Source: Microcoleus sp. bin38.metabat.b11b12b14.051 (GTDB lineage Bacteria; Cyanobacteriota; Cyanobacteriia; Cyanobacteriales; Microcoleaceae). From it: a stretch of 64,000 nucleotides of DNA. The notes under the pieces are model-generated. The model had not been told where the DNA came from. It was given only the letters and a program-made list of their open reading frames with translations, and made no database searches. Positions 28,038-35,975 of this stretch are shown here, piece by piece (the first letter of the stretch is position 1; each line of letters starts with the position of its first letter). Made by a program: the position numbers and the translations under genes. The stretch is from contig NZ_JAAFKD010000016.1 of assembly GCF_013299165.1 (NCBI RefSeq), positions 1 through 64,000 of the forward strand. The letters are read 5' to 3'.

Positions 28038-28184
28038 TGAATCACAACCAAGTAGGGAGACGACAGTGCCGTCTCCCTAAGATGTGCTTTAATGTACCCG
28101 ATCGACCTTAGTTTTAGGGATAAGGTGCGCGCGTCGCGCACCCTAAACTGGTAGTTTCTCGAAGCAGAGCAAAACTAGAAAGTT

Positions 28185-29588
28185 TTACTCTTCGCCTACG
28201 ACTTCCACTTCAACGGTGGTTGCTTCTGGAGCATTTTCGGGCTCTGATTCCTCTGCTGCGGGAGTCAGAGAACCTTCCGGTACGAGTTCGATTGTTCCTT
28301 TTTCTTCCAACCATTTCAGGGTTTTTTGTTTCAGCAAGTCTTCTGCTACAAATTCCCGCAATCTTTGAGGGTCAAAATCTCCTTTCGGAAACTGCTTTCT
28401 GACTTTTGCTACTTCGGCGACTAATTCTGCGTCATCCACAGACAAAGATTCCAGCTTCGCTACTTCTGCTAGGGCTAGAGACTGCTTGAGTCTCTCTACT
28501 GCTTCCGGGCGCGAGCGTTCTCGCATGGGCCCGATATTTTCTTCGGTAAACAGTTGGTTGATATCTATGCCATAATTTTTTAACTGCATGGCTTGTTGGT
28601 TGAGCAAGTAATCGATTTCGCGATCGAGCATTGTTTCGGGAATTTCTACATCAATTAGATCCACTAGCGCGGCTGATATAGCTTTTTCCTTGTTAGCCGA
28701 TATCTTGTTTTCTTGCTCTGCTTTAAACCGAGTTTCTAGGGATTGGCGCAGTTCTGCTAAAGTTTCAAACTCGCTAACTTCTTGGGCGAAGTCGTCGTCT
28801 AACTCTGGCAATTCTTTTTCCTTAAGTTCTTTCAGAGTAATCGTAAATACTGCTGGTTTTCCCGCCAGTTCTTCACTGCTGTACTCCGGAGGGAACTGGA
28901 CAGAAACTTCTCTGGTTTCTCCCGAATTCATTCCCATCATGCCTTGGATAAAGCCTGGTACAAACTGATTTTCTGACAGTTCTACTTGAAAGTCTTCTGC
29001 GTCGCCGCCGGGAATTTCTGCGGGAGTTTCGCCTTCTGCTGCTTCGGCAAATCTACCGGCAAAATCAACTAAAGCCACGTCTCCCAACTGAGCCGGCCGC
29101 CCTTCTACGGGGATTAAAGTAGCTTTGTCCGATCGATATTTTGCCAGTACCTCATCCACCTGAGCCTCATCATACTTAACTTCTTCTGCTTGAAGCTGCA
29201 AGCCTGTGTACTGACCCATTTTTACTTCGGGTTGTACGTCTACCTTAGCCGAAAAAGTCAGAGGCTGTTCTGGATCGAACTTCTCTAGCAATTCCTCAAA
29301 CTCGCTGCGGAGTTCAAAACTGCCAATTGCTTGAATTTTTTCTTGTTCGAGAGCTTTTTGCAGCGAGTCGTTGATCAAATTTTCTAAAGCCGTCGCCTTC
29401 AAGCGAGTCTGACCTAGGCGTTGCAGCAAAACTTGGCGGGGAACTTTGCCTTTGCGGAACCCAGGAATATTGACCTCGCGAGCGAATTGTTTGATTACCT
29501 GCTCGTAAGCTTGTTTTGATTTTTCTGATGGCACTTCGATTTCCAAACCAATTTGGCTGGCTGGAAGTTTTTCCTGGGTTACTTTCAT
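28185..29588 (-). CDS. tig: Trigger factor, ribosome-associated chaperone and prolyl isomerase
   Basis: 467 aa from ATG at 29588. An in-frame TTG at 29603 lies inside the neighbouring mobile element and is less likely. The N-terminal ribosome-binding domain includes the signature GFRKGKVP near residues 46-53. The FKBP-like domain is at about 155-245 (GDVALVDFAGRF). The C-terminal helical chaperone arms end in an acidic Glu/Ala-rich tail. Trigger factor meets nascent chains at the ribosome exit. It is the first gene of the tig-clpP-clpX set. Its 5' leader is contributed by the omega-RNA-bearing element whose end is about ten bases from the ATG. Confidence 0.96.
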   Translation of the reverse strand: MKVTQEKLPASQIGLEIEVPSEKSKQAYEQVIKQFAREVNIPGFRKGKVPRQVLLQRLGQTRLKATALENLINDSLQKALEQEKIQAIGSFELRSEFEELLEKFDPEQPLTFSAKVDVQPEVKMGQYTGLQLQAEEVKYDEAQVDEVLAKYRSDKATLIPVEGRPAQLGDVALVDFAGRFAEAAEGETPAEIPGGDAEDFQVELSENQFVPGFIQGMMGMNSGETREVSVQFPPEYSSEELAGKPAVFTITLKELKEKELPELDDDFAQEVSEFETLAELRQSLETRFKAEQENKISANKEKAISAALVDLIDVEIPETMLDREIDYLLNQQAMQLKNYGIDINQLFTEENIGPMRERSRPEAVERLKQSLALAEVAKLESLSVDDAELVAEVAKVRKQFPKGDFDPQRLREFVAEDLLKQKTLKWLEEKGTIELVPEGSLTPAAEESEPENAPEATTVEVEVVGEE

Positions 29589-29597
29589 AAAAACTCT

Positions 29598-30032
29598 CGG
29601 CAAGTGTGAAACTCAGTCCCTTTAGGGCTGAGAGGAAAACGACGCGAGCGACTTTTTCAGTCGCGTTGAATGTTTTCATTACCGCGCAAGGGAATTGCTT
29701 GGCGAGAGTGTACTTTTGTAATGTACTTTCAATGGGACAATTACCATCTCAAACCTTACAATCCTGTACGCATAATGTTTGCTCTTTTGGAGCCTCCCTT
29801 ACGGGGTAATGTTAGCTTGTCGGTCAATGTTATAAGGGCTTTTTCCGGCTAGCAGCACTGTAAAGAGTGACTTTAGAACTGTTTAACCACTAGCGACAGA
29901 GCAGGGGACTAGCTTCGCATCCACAGGGTGTCGTGACCCAAATAACGTAGACCTCGAAAGTCTTAGGCTGGTCAGTACAGCTTGTTTGATTACTCTTACA
30001 AGCTCAGTGGCACTTAGCCATGAGTTACTGAC
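29598..30032 (-). mobile_element. IscB-less derivative element carrying an omega-RNA (MITE-like)
   Basis: About 435 bases. The left part (30032 down to 29806) aligns with the omega-RNA of the IscB element over its whole length. The right part (about 29598-29680) aligns with the end hairpins of that element: a gcgac...gtcgc hairpin followed by gtcgttttcct, a second hairpin and cacttgccg. Between them, where iscB should be, only about 120 bases remain. They include a ribosome-site-like ggagg and a five-codon frame. The element therefore looks like an internal deletion product that could still be moved in trans. Confidence 0.8.
29806..30032 (-). ncRNA. Orphan omega-RNA (HEARO-type) without adjacent iscB
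   Basis: 227 bases matching the 225-base RNA upstream of iscB at roughly four of five positions by eye. The long identical block covers the conserved centre around ctaagac and acgttattt. Stems are kept while their bases change. The first inner hairpin is CTCA-TGGC/GCCA-CTGAG here against CTCAG-CCC/GGG-CTGAG there. The later stem is GCTAG/CTAGC here against CTGCAA/TTGCAG there. The 5' flank, which would be the guide, is unrelated to that of the first copy. It probably works with IscB made from 18882-20153 or elsewhere in the genome (inference). Confidence 0.8.
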
Positions 30033-30047
30033 CGGCTTTTGTGATAT

Positions 30048-30249
30048 TTAACAATTTTGATAAAATACATACAAATCTGACTTTGCTTGCATTTTAAGTT
30101 TGTACGCTTTGACTTGTAACGGCACAACTACCAACACCTCTACCGGATTAGACTGTAAGTCGTTTCCGGCTACTTTTTTCGCTCTTGCCAAATAGTTTTG
30201 GTTTGAGGATACTAGGTTTGGCTGCTAGGAATGTGGATGTTAAGTCCAT
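30048..30249 (-). pseudogene. Broken small gene upstream of the orphan omega-RNA
   Basis: The last 58 codons (30224 down to the TAA at 30048-30050) read as a well-behaved protein tail, for example LARAKKVAGND and VEVLVVVPLQVKAYKLKMQ. They have no good start and a stop codon directly upstream. A second frame opens with ATG at 30249 (MDLTSTFLAAKPSILKPKL) and runs into the same region, so a single frameshift near 30190 would join them into about 67 residues. I do not recognise the family. The omega-RNA scaffold starts 15 bases after the TAA, so the putative guide is the 3' flank of this remnant. Confidence 0.45.
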
Positions 30250-30573
30250 TAATCGCCGATGCACCATAGCATATATCGCCCTCTGATGTCAATGTTTCTA
30301 AGATCAGGGGCGCTCATAAAATCTATGGACGCGCCTGCTAAAAGGCAGGTAGTTCCGAAAAATTCACCCCAGTACGATCGGCTCGCGGGGCGATCGGCGA
30401 AAGATGCTAAACTAAAATTGAGTACGATCGACCGCTGTGGTTAACTGCACCCTTGCCATAGGCTCGCGCCCTAATGTCGCATAAGATTAATTCAGTTAGA
30501 TATTGATGAGTATTGCGGTTATTTAAATTTTTGATTTCGATCGTTAAGAATTTATTTTTTGGAGGAAACTAAT
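30250..30573. other. Upstream region of asd, no gene seen
   Basis: AT-rich near 30480-30560 with no recognisable RNA or protein. A gatcggctcgcggggcgatcgg imperfect palindrome lies near 30378. The asd promoter is expected here. Confidence 0.4.
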
Positions 30574-31617
30574 TTGTCTCAATCCTATCGAGTTGCCATT
30601 TTAGGAGCTACCGGCGCAGTCGGTGCCGAGTTGAGGGAGCTGTTGCACGACCGGAATTTTCCGATATCCGACTTGAAGCTGCTGGCTTCGGAACGTTCAG
30701 CAGGCACAACTTTGCCCTTTGGCGGCGAGATGTTGCCGGTCGAAGCAGTGTCGGAGCGATCGTTCGATCATGTAGATTTAGTGCTCGCCTCCGCGGGTGG
30801 CTCTACTTCTAAACTCTGGGCTCCCAAAGCAGTTGCAGCCGGAGCCGTGGTAATCGACAATTCCAGCGCTTTCCGCATGGATGCGACGGTACCTCTAGTT
30901 GTTCCTGAAGTCAATCCCCAAGCGGCGGCAGCTCACCGAGGTATCATAGCTAATCCCAACTGCACGACAATTTTGATGGCAGTTGCGGTGTGGCCGCTGC
31001 ACAAAGTTAAGCCGGTCAAGCGCATAGTGGTAGCAACTTACCAGTCTGCAAGCGGCGCGGGCGCCAAGGCAATGGAGGAAATGAAAGATCAAGCCAGAGC
31101 TATTTTGGCAGGGGAAACTCCCAAAACCGAGATATTTCCCTACCCGTTGGCTTTTAACTTGTTTCCGCACAATACGCCGATTAACGATTTGGGGTATTGT
31201 GAGGAAGAGATGAAAATGGTAAACGAAACTCGGAAGATTTTTGGTAGTGACGAGATGAGAATTTCTGCAACTTGCGTCAGGGTTCCGGTACTGCGCGCTC
31301 ATTCGGAGGCGATTAATCTAGAGTTTGCAGAGCCTTTTAGCCCGATCGAGGCTAGGGAAATCTTAAAAGAGGCGATCGGCGTTAAGCTAGTAGAAGACTG
31401 GCAAGCTAATTATTTCCCGATGCCCGTCGAGGCCAGCGGAAAGGATGAAGTGCTAGTCGGCAGAATTCGCCAAGATATTTCTCACCCCTGTGGGTTGGAG
31501 ATGTGGCTGTGCGGCGACCAAATTCGCAAAGGGGCTGCTTTAAATGCGGTGCAGATAGCTGAGTTGCTGGCAGATAAAGACTTACTGCGAATCCCTCTGG
31601 CGGCTGCTTTAAAATAA
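30574..31617 (+). CDS. asd: Aspartate-semialdehyde dehydrogenase
   Basis: 347 aa. It reduces aspartyl-phosphate to aspartate semialdehyde with NADPH, the branch point to lysine/diaminopimelate, threonine and methionine. The NADP-binding GATGAVG lies near residue 11, the active-site Cys in IANPNCTTI near 132, and the catalytic His in RVPVLRAHSE near 240. The start is decided by a ribosome site ggagga at 30561-30566, which places initiation at the TTG at 30574. The TTG at 30559 overlaps the ribosome site itself and is rejected. dapA follows on the same strand. Confidence 0.95.
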   Translation: MSQSYRVAILGATGAVGAELRELLHDRNFPISDLKLLASERSAGTTLPFGGEMLPVEAVSERSFDHVDLVLASAGGSTSKLWAPKAVAAGAVVIDNSSAFRMDATVPLVVPEVNPQAAAAHRGIIANPNCTTILMAVAVWPLHKVKPVKRIVVATYQSASGAGAKAMEEMKDQARAILAGETPKTEIFPYPLAFNLFPHNTPINDLGYCEEEMKMVNETRKIFGSDEMRISATCVRVPVLRAHSEAINLEFAEPFSPIEAREILKEAIGVKLVEDWQANYFPMPVEASGKDEVLVGRIRQDISHPCGLEMWLCGDQIRKGAALNAVQIAELLADKDLLRIPLAAALK

Positions 31618-31860
31618 GAAGCCTCTGCCTAAAAAAAACAGATACCAGCCCCCTAATAAAGTCGCAAAGCTCCCAAAATTTTAAATCCGAGTTCATGCTC
31701 CCAGATAAATATGTGGAGTAAATCAAAGATTTAAAATTTATCATCAAAAATCGACTGAAGCGGGCAATGAAGTCAATTGAAAGGACGATTGTAGATAAAC
31801 CTTTCACCTGACATCAAAAAAATTCTCATCAAAAATCAACAGTCTAAAATCGGAGAAAGT

Positions 31861-32754
31861 GTGGTAAAGTTTGGACGGGTTCTGACTGCAATGATTACGC
31901 CGTTTAAGGAAGACGGCAGCGTTAACTATGTGGTAGCAGAACAATTGGCAGTGCATTTAGCCGATCGCGGTACGGATGCCTTGGTAGTGTGCGGAACTAC
32001 GGGCGAATCTCCCACTATGACTTGGGATGAAGAATACCAATTATTTCAGGTGGTGCAAAAGGCAGTAGCAGGTAAGGCTTTGGTCATAGCAGGAGCCGGG
32101 TCGAATTCTACCTCAGAAGCGATCGCAGCAACGAAAAAAGCAGCTAAACTAGGGTTAGATGGTTGCTTGCAGGTGGTTCCTTATTACAACAAGCCGCCGC
32201 AAGAAGGTTTGTACAATCATTTTCGGGCGATCGCGCAATCTGCTCCAGAATTGCCTATAATGTTATATAACATCCCCGGTCGTACAGGCCAAAATATGTT
32301 GCCGGAAACAGTAGCTCGACTGGCAGAAATCCCCAACATTGCAGCCGTAAAAGAAGCAAGTGGCAACTTGGATCAAGCCAGCCAAATTCGACGCTTGACA
32401 CCCCCTGAATTTGCCATATATGCTGGAGATGATTCCCTAACTTTGCCGATGTTGGCGGTAGGAGGATCTGGTGTAGTTAGCGTAGCCAGCCATCTGGTAG
32501 GAGAGCAACTACAACAGATGATCGAAGCTTTCGAGACTGGTCAAGTTCAAGTCGCTACCCAGATTCACTTGCAACTTTTTGACCTGTTTAAAGCTCTTTT
32601 TCTCACCACAAATCCCATTCCCGTCAAGGCAGCTCTTAAACTTCAAGGCTGGGATGTAGGTTCCACCCGTCCGCCCCTGTGCGATGCGCCCGTTGAGGTA
32701 ACTCAAAAATTAAAGGACGTACTCAGTCAGCTAGCCGCAGTATCAGCTATCTAG
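31861..32754 (+). CDS. dapA: 4-hydroxy-tetrahydrodipicolinate synthase
   Basis: 297 aa from GTG. It condenses pyruvate with aspartate semialdehyde, the product of the preceding gene, in the lysine/diaminopimelate pathway. The signature GTTGESPTM lies at 45-53, Tyr136 in YNIPGRTG is the catalytic tyrosine, and Lys164 in AAVKEASGN forms the Schiff base with pyruvate. The 243-base gap after asd is AT-rich and non-coding, so the genes may be co-transcribed or dapA may have its own promoter. The order asd-dapA-rnj is common in cyanobacteria. Confidence 0.96.
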   Translation: MVKFGRVLTAMITPFKEDGSVNYVVAEQLAVHLADRGTDALVVCGTTGESPTMTWDEEYQLFQVVQKAVAGKALVIAGAGSNSTSEAIAATKKAAKLGLDGCLQVVPYYNKPPQEGLYNHFRAIAQSAPELPIMLYNIPGRTGQNMLPETVARLAEIPNIAAVKEASGNLDQASQIRRLTPPEFAIYAGDDSLTLPMLAVGGSGVVSVASHLVGEQLQQMIEAFETGQVQVATQIHLQLFDLFKALFLTTNPIPVKAALKLQGWDVGSTRPPLCDAPVEVTQKLKDVLSQLAAVSAI

Positions 32755-32795
32755 AGGGGCGAGAACGAGTTTTCAGACAACTGAATATTAGTTGT

Positions 32796-32841
32796 GATCA
32801 GTCATCAGTCATTAGTCATCAGTCATCAGTCATTAACTGTT
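32796..32841. repeat. Heptamer tandem repeat (AGTCATC/AGTCATT)
   Basis: Six or so head-to-tail 7-base units of the form agtcatc or agtcatt. It belongs to the same heptamer family as the tracts near 35.85 kb and 63.4-63.7 kb. The rest of the dapA-rnj gap holds no gene. Confidence 0.8.
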
Positions 32842-33039
32842 AGTAATTAGCTAATGGTGGTAGACCAAAGACAGAGGAAGAAAGACTGAAGGCAAAAGAC
32901 AACTGACTGTACGGGTTCGTCAAACCCGCAGGGAGTTTTTCACTATCTAATATGTGGAAAAAAATCACCCTACTAACGAAAATCAGACAAAAGACGAAAG
33001 ACAACAGACTAATAACAAAATAACTAACAAAGGATACGC

Positions 33040-34935
33040 ATGATCAAAAATACAACTGCATCAGCTCTAAAAGTTATTCCCCTCGGCGGGCTGCACGAAA
33101 TCGGTAAAAACACTTGTGTGTTCGAGTACGGCGATGAAATTATTCTTTTAGATGCAGGTTTAGCTTTCCCCACAGATGGAATGCACGGTGTAAATATTGT
33201 CCTCCCAGACATGACTTACCTGCGGGAAAACAGCCACAAAATTAAAGGTATGATCGTGACTCACGGTCACGAAGATCATATCGGTGGCATCCCTTACCAC
33301 CTCAAACAATTTGAAATCCCAGTAATCTACGGCCCGCGCTTGGCGATGGCTTTGCTAGCCGGAAAATTGGAAGAAGCCGGAGTATCTCACCGCACAGAAT
33401 TGAGGACAGTTCGACCGCGGGATACGGTCAGGATTGGCAAGAATTTCTTAGTAGAATACATCCGTAATACTCACTCGATGGCCGACAGCTTCACTGTGGC
33501 TATTCACACTCCCGTCGGAATTATTATTCACACCGGAGACTTTAAAATAGACCACACTCCTGTAGACGGCGAGCATTTTGATTTGCAAAAGCTGGCGGAG
33601 TACGGCGAAAGAGGCGTGCTGTGCTTGATCAGCGATTCTACTAACTCAGAAGTTCCTGGTTTTACTGCTTCAGAACGTTCAGTCGCTCCGAATTTAGACA
33701 GAATTATCGCTCAAGCAACAGGAAGAGTGATGCTGACGACTTTTGCTTCGTCGGTACACCGATTACAAATTGTGTTGGAGTTGGCTAAGAAAAACAATCG
33801 GTATGTCGGAGTGGTTGGCCGCTCGATGCTGAACGTCATCGCTCACTGCCGCAATCTCGGCTACATCAAATGCGAAGATAGTCTTTTCAAACCGCTCAAA
33901 GAAATCCGTAATTTGCCAGATGATAAAGTTTTGATTTTAACTACAGGTTCCCAAGGCGAACCGATGGCCGCGATGACTCGTATTGCTAACGGCGAACATC
34001 ACGAAGTGAAAATCAAAAAAGGCGATACAGTCATTTTCTCGGCTAATCCGATTCCTGGAAATACGATCGCAGTGGTAAATACGATCGATAAACTAATGAT
34101 GATGGGAGCAAACGTGGTTTACGGCCGGGACAAAGGCATTCACGTTTCCGGGCACGGCTGTCAGGAAGACCAAAAGTTAATGATTAACATGACTCGTCCC
34201 AAGTTCTTCTTGCCGGTACACGGAGAACACCGGATGCTGGTTCAGCACTCCAAGACGGCTCAAAGCATGGGCATTCCCGCGAGCAATATGGTGATTATTG
34301 ACAACGGTGATGTCGTAGAATTAACTGAAAATTCGATGCGACTTGGTACTAAAGTACCTTCAGGAATTGAATTAGTAGACTCTTCTCGATCGGGCGTAGT
34401 CAAAGCGAACGTCCTCAAGGAACGTCAGCAATTGGCTGGAGATGGTGCAGTGACAGTAGCTGCGGCGTTGAACGCAGAAGGCAAATTGGTTGCTACACCG
34501 CAAATACACTTAAAAGGTGTAGTCACATCAGCCGATCGCGAACTGTTACAACAATCGATAACTCAAACCATTGATACTATTTTAAGCGATCGTTGGTCAG
34601 AGTTTGTCAGACCTTCTACAACTGCCGAATCAGGAGTTGACGTAGACTGGGTAGGAGTACAAACCCAAATAGAACGAGCAATTAGCCGCGTACTGCGCCG
34701 GGAACTGCAAAGCAATCCTATGTTAGTATTCCTGATGCAAATTCCCGAAGGAGCAGCTTTTGTGAAATGGGAAACACCCGCAGTGGCTCCTGGTTCCCTG
34801 GAAGCACCTAAGTTATTAGGTGGCCCATCATCCACATCGGCGCCAACACCAGCACCAGCACCGGTTCCGGCTAATGCAGTAACAGGTCGTCGTCGCCCCC
34901 GGACAGCAGCAAAAGTTGCTTCCGTCGTTTCCTAG
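33040..34935 (+). CDS. rnj: Ribonuclease J
   Basis: 631 aa. A metallo-beta-lactamase/beta-CASP nuclease with the start signature GGLHEIGKNTC, metal motif HGHEDHIGG near residues 75-83, further metal ligands in THSMADS and HTGDFKID, and a beta-CASP segment ending in HVSGHG (about 368-373). The C-terminal extension is rich in Ala, Pro and Thr. RNase J acts as an endonuclease and 5'-3' exonuclease in mRNA decay and rRNA processing. It is the normal cyanobacterial partner of RNase E. A terminator follows directly. Confidence 0.95.
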   Translation: MIKNTTASALKVIPLGGLHEIGKNTCVFEYGDEIILLDAGLAFPTDGMHGVNIVLPDMTYLRENSHKIKGMIVTHGHEDHIGGIPYHLKQFEIPVIYGPRLAMALLAGKLEEAGVSHRTELRTVRPRDTVRIGKNFLVEYIRNTHSMADSFTVAIHTPVGIIIHTGDFKIDHTPVDGEHFDLQKLAEYGERGVLCLISDSTNSEVPGFTASERSVAPNLDRIIAQATGRVMLTTFASSVHRLQIVLELAKKNNRYVGVVGRSMLNVIAHCRNLGYIKCEDSLFKPLKEIRNLPDDKVLILTTGSQGEPMAAMTRIANGEHHEVKIKKGDTVIFSANPIPGNTIAVVNTIDKLMMMGANVVYGRDKGIHVSGHGCQEDQKLMINMTRPKFFLPVHGEHRMLVQHSKTAQSMGIPASNMVIIDNGDVVELTENSMRLGTKVPSGIELVDSSRSGVVKANVLKERQQLAGDGAVTVAAALNAEGKLVATPQIHLKGVVTSADRELLQQSITQTIDTILSDRWSEFVRPSTTAESGVDVDWVGVQTQIERAISRVLRRELQSNPMLVFLMQIPEGAAFVKWETPAVAPGSLEAPKLLGGPSSTSAPTPAPAPVPANAVTGRRRPRTAAKVASVVS

Positions 34936-34942
34936 AATTAAC

Positions 34943-34974
34943 AATCCCTGGCGCAAAGCCAGGGATTTGTGTTT
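34943..34974 (+). terminator. Rho-independent terminator after rnj
   Basis: Perfect 10-base arms aatccctggc and gccagggatt at 34943-34952 and 34958-34967 surround a gcaaa loop and are followed by a T-rich tail (tgtgttt). It starts seven bases after the rnj stop codon. Confidence 0.85.
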
Positions 34975-35002
34975 GATCTGATGTCGGGATTACCCGTAGG
35001 TT

Positions 35003-35402
35003 TGTAGTGAGGACTTTAGTCCTTCTTAATAGCGGACTGAAGTCCTCATTACAAACTGTTTGTAGTGAGGACTTTAGTCCTTCTTAAAAGCGGACTGAAG
35101 TCCTCATTAAAACTGTTTGTAGTGAGGACTTTAGTCCTTCTTAAAAGCGGACTGAAGTCCTCATTAAAACTGTTTGTAGTGAGGACTTTAGTCCTTCTTA
35201 AAAGCGGACTGAAGTCCTCATTAAAACTGTTTGTAGTGAGGACTTTAGTCCTTCTTAAAAGCGGACTGAAGTCCTCATTAAAACTGTTTGTAGTGAGGAC
35301 TTTAGTCCTTCTTAAAAGCGGACTGAAGTCCTCATTAAAACTGTTTGTAGTGAGGACTTTAGTCCTTCTTAAAAGCGGACTGAAGTCCTCACTACAAACT
35401 AA
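35003..35402. repeat. Seven 57-bp tandem repeats with GGACTTTAGTCC hairpins
   Basis: Each 57-base unit contains tgaggactttagtcc and, after a short spacer, its near-complement ggactgaagtcctca, so a unit folds into one hairpin. Because 57 is divisible by three, open frames appear on both strands; these are artefacts. The unit is related to those at 24.9 kb and 7.33 kb. Confidence 0.88.
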
Positions 35403-35554
35403 TCTTATTGCGATCGTTCTGTTTGGACAGGATCTAAACAGCACATTCCGTCCTAGGGTTTTTTGCAATAAATATAATACAAACGAACGCAGATAGTAAT
35501 TAATTCTATCTGCGTTCATCTGCGTTTATCTGCCCCCATCTGCGGTTGCTTTCA

Positions 35555-35830
35555 TCAGCCGCCAGCAACTGCTGGAACAATGCTAACTTCATCACCATCC
35601 TTGAGGACTGTTCCTGTACCATCCAAAAAGCGGATGTCTTCGCTGTTGACGTAGAAGTTGAGAAACCTGCGGGGTTCTCCCTTTTCGTCGCACAGGCTTT
35701 TTTTGATTCCGGGACAATTTGTTTCCAGGGATTCAATGAGTTCGGAAATATTAGCACCACCGCATTCGATGGTGGCTTGATTGCTGGTAAATTTTTGCAG
35801 CGGAGTCGGAATTAAAACTTTGACGGTCAT
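35555..35830 (-). CDS. CysO-like ubiquitin-fold sulfur-carrier protein
   Basis: 91 aa ending in the di-glycine tail AVAGG that such proteins use to carry sulfur as a thiocarboxylate after adenylation. The central [16 protein letters not shown] and the ending [14 protein letters not shown] are very close to mycobacterial CysO, a MoaD/ThiS-family carrier that feeds cysteine synthesis through CysM (comparison from memory). It is separated from thrC, on the same strand, by about 145 bases of heptamer repeats. Which activating enzyme and acceptor it uses is not visible here. MoaD for molybdopterin is the main alternative. Confidence 0.85.
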   Translation of the reverse strand: MTVKVLIPTPLQKFTSNQATIECGGANISELIESLETNCPGIKKSLCDEKGEPRRFLNFYVNSEDIRFLDGTGTVLKDGDEVSIVPAVAGG

Positions 35831-35835
35831 TTTTT

Positions 35836-35970
35836 TAGTCCTTAGTCCTTAGTCAGTAGTCCTTAGTCAGTAGTCCTTAGTCAGTAGTCCTTAGTTCTTA
35901 GTCATTAGTGATTAGTCAATAGCTTAACAACTAATTACCAATAACTAATGACTAATCACTAATGACCAAT
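35836..35970. repeat. Heptamer repeats and flanking inverted repeat
   Basis: Repeated agtcctt/agtcagt heptamers fill 35836-35905. They are followed by agtcattagtgattagtcaa, which is complemented by a sequence near 35945-35965 (taatgactaatcactaatgacc), giving a hairpin. The tract lies between thrC and the CysO-like gene. Confidence 0.8.
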
Positions 35971-35975
35971 GACTA

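Noticed and set aside
31406-31807. 133-codon minus-strand frame overlapping the asd end
   Set aside because: It is antisense to a well-supported enzyme, with no ribosome site and random composition.
35049-35519. Open frames on both strands in the 57-bp array
   Set aside because: Same artefact: repeat length divisible by three, hairpin-forming DNA, no start signals.
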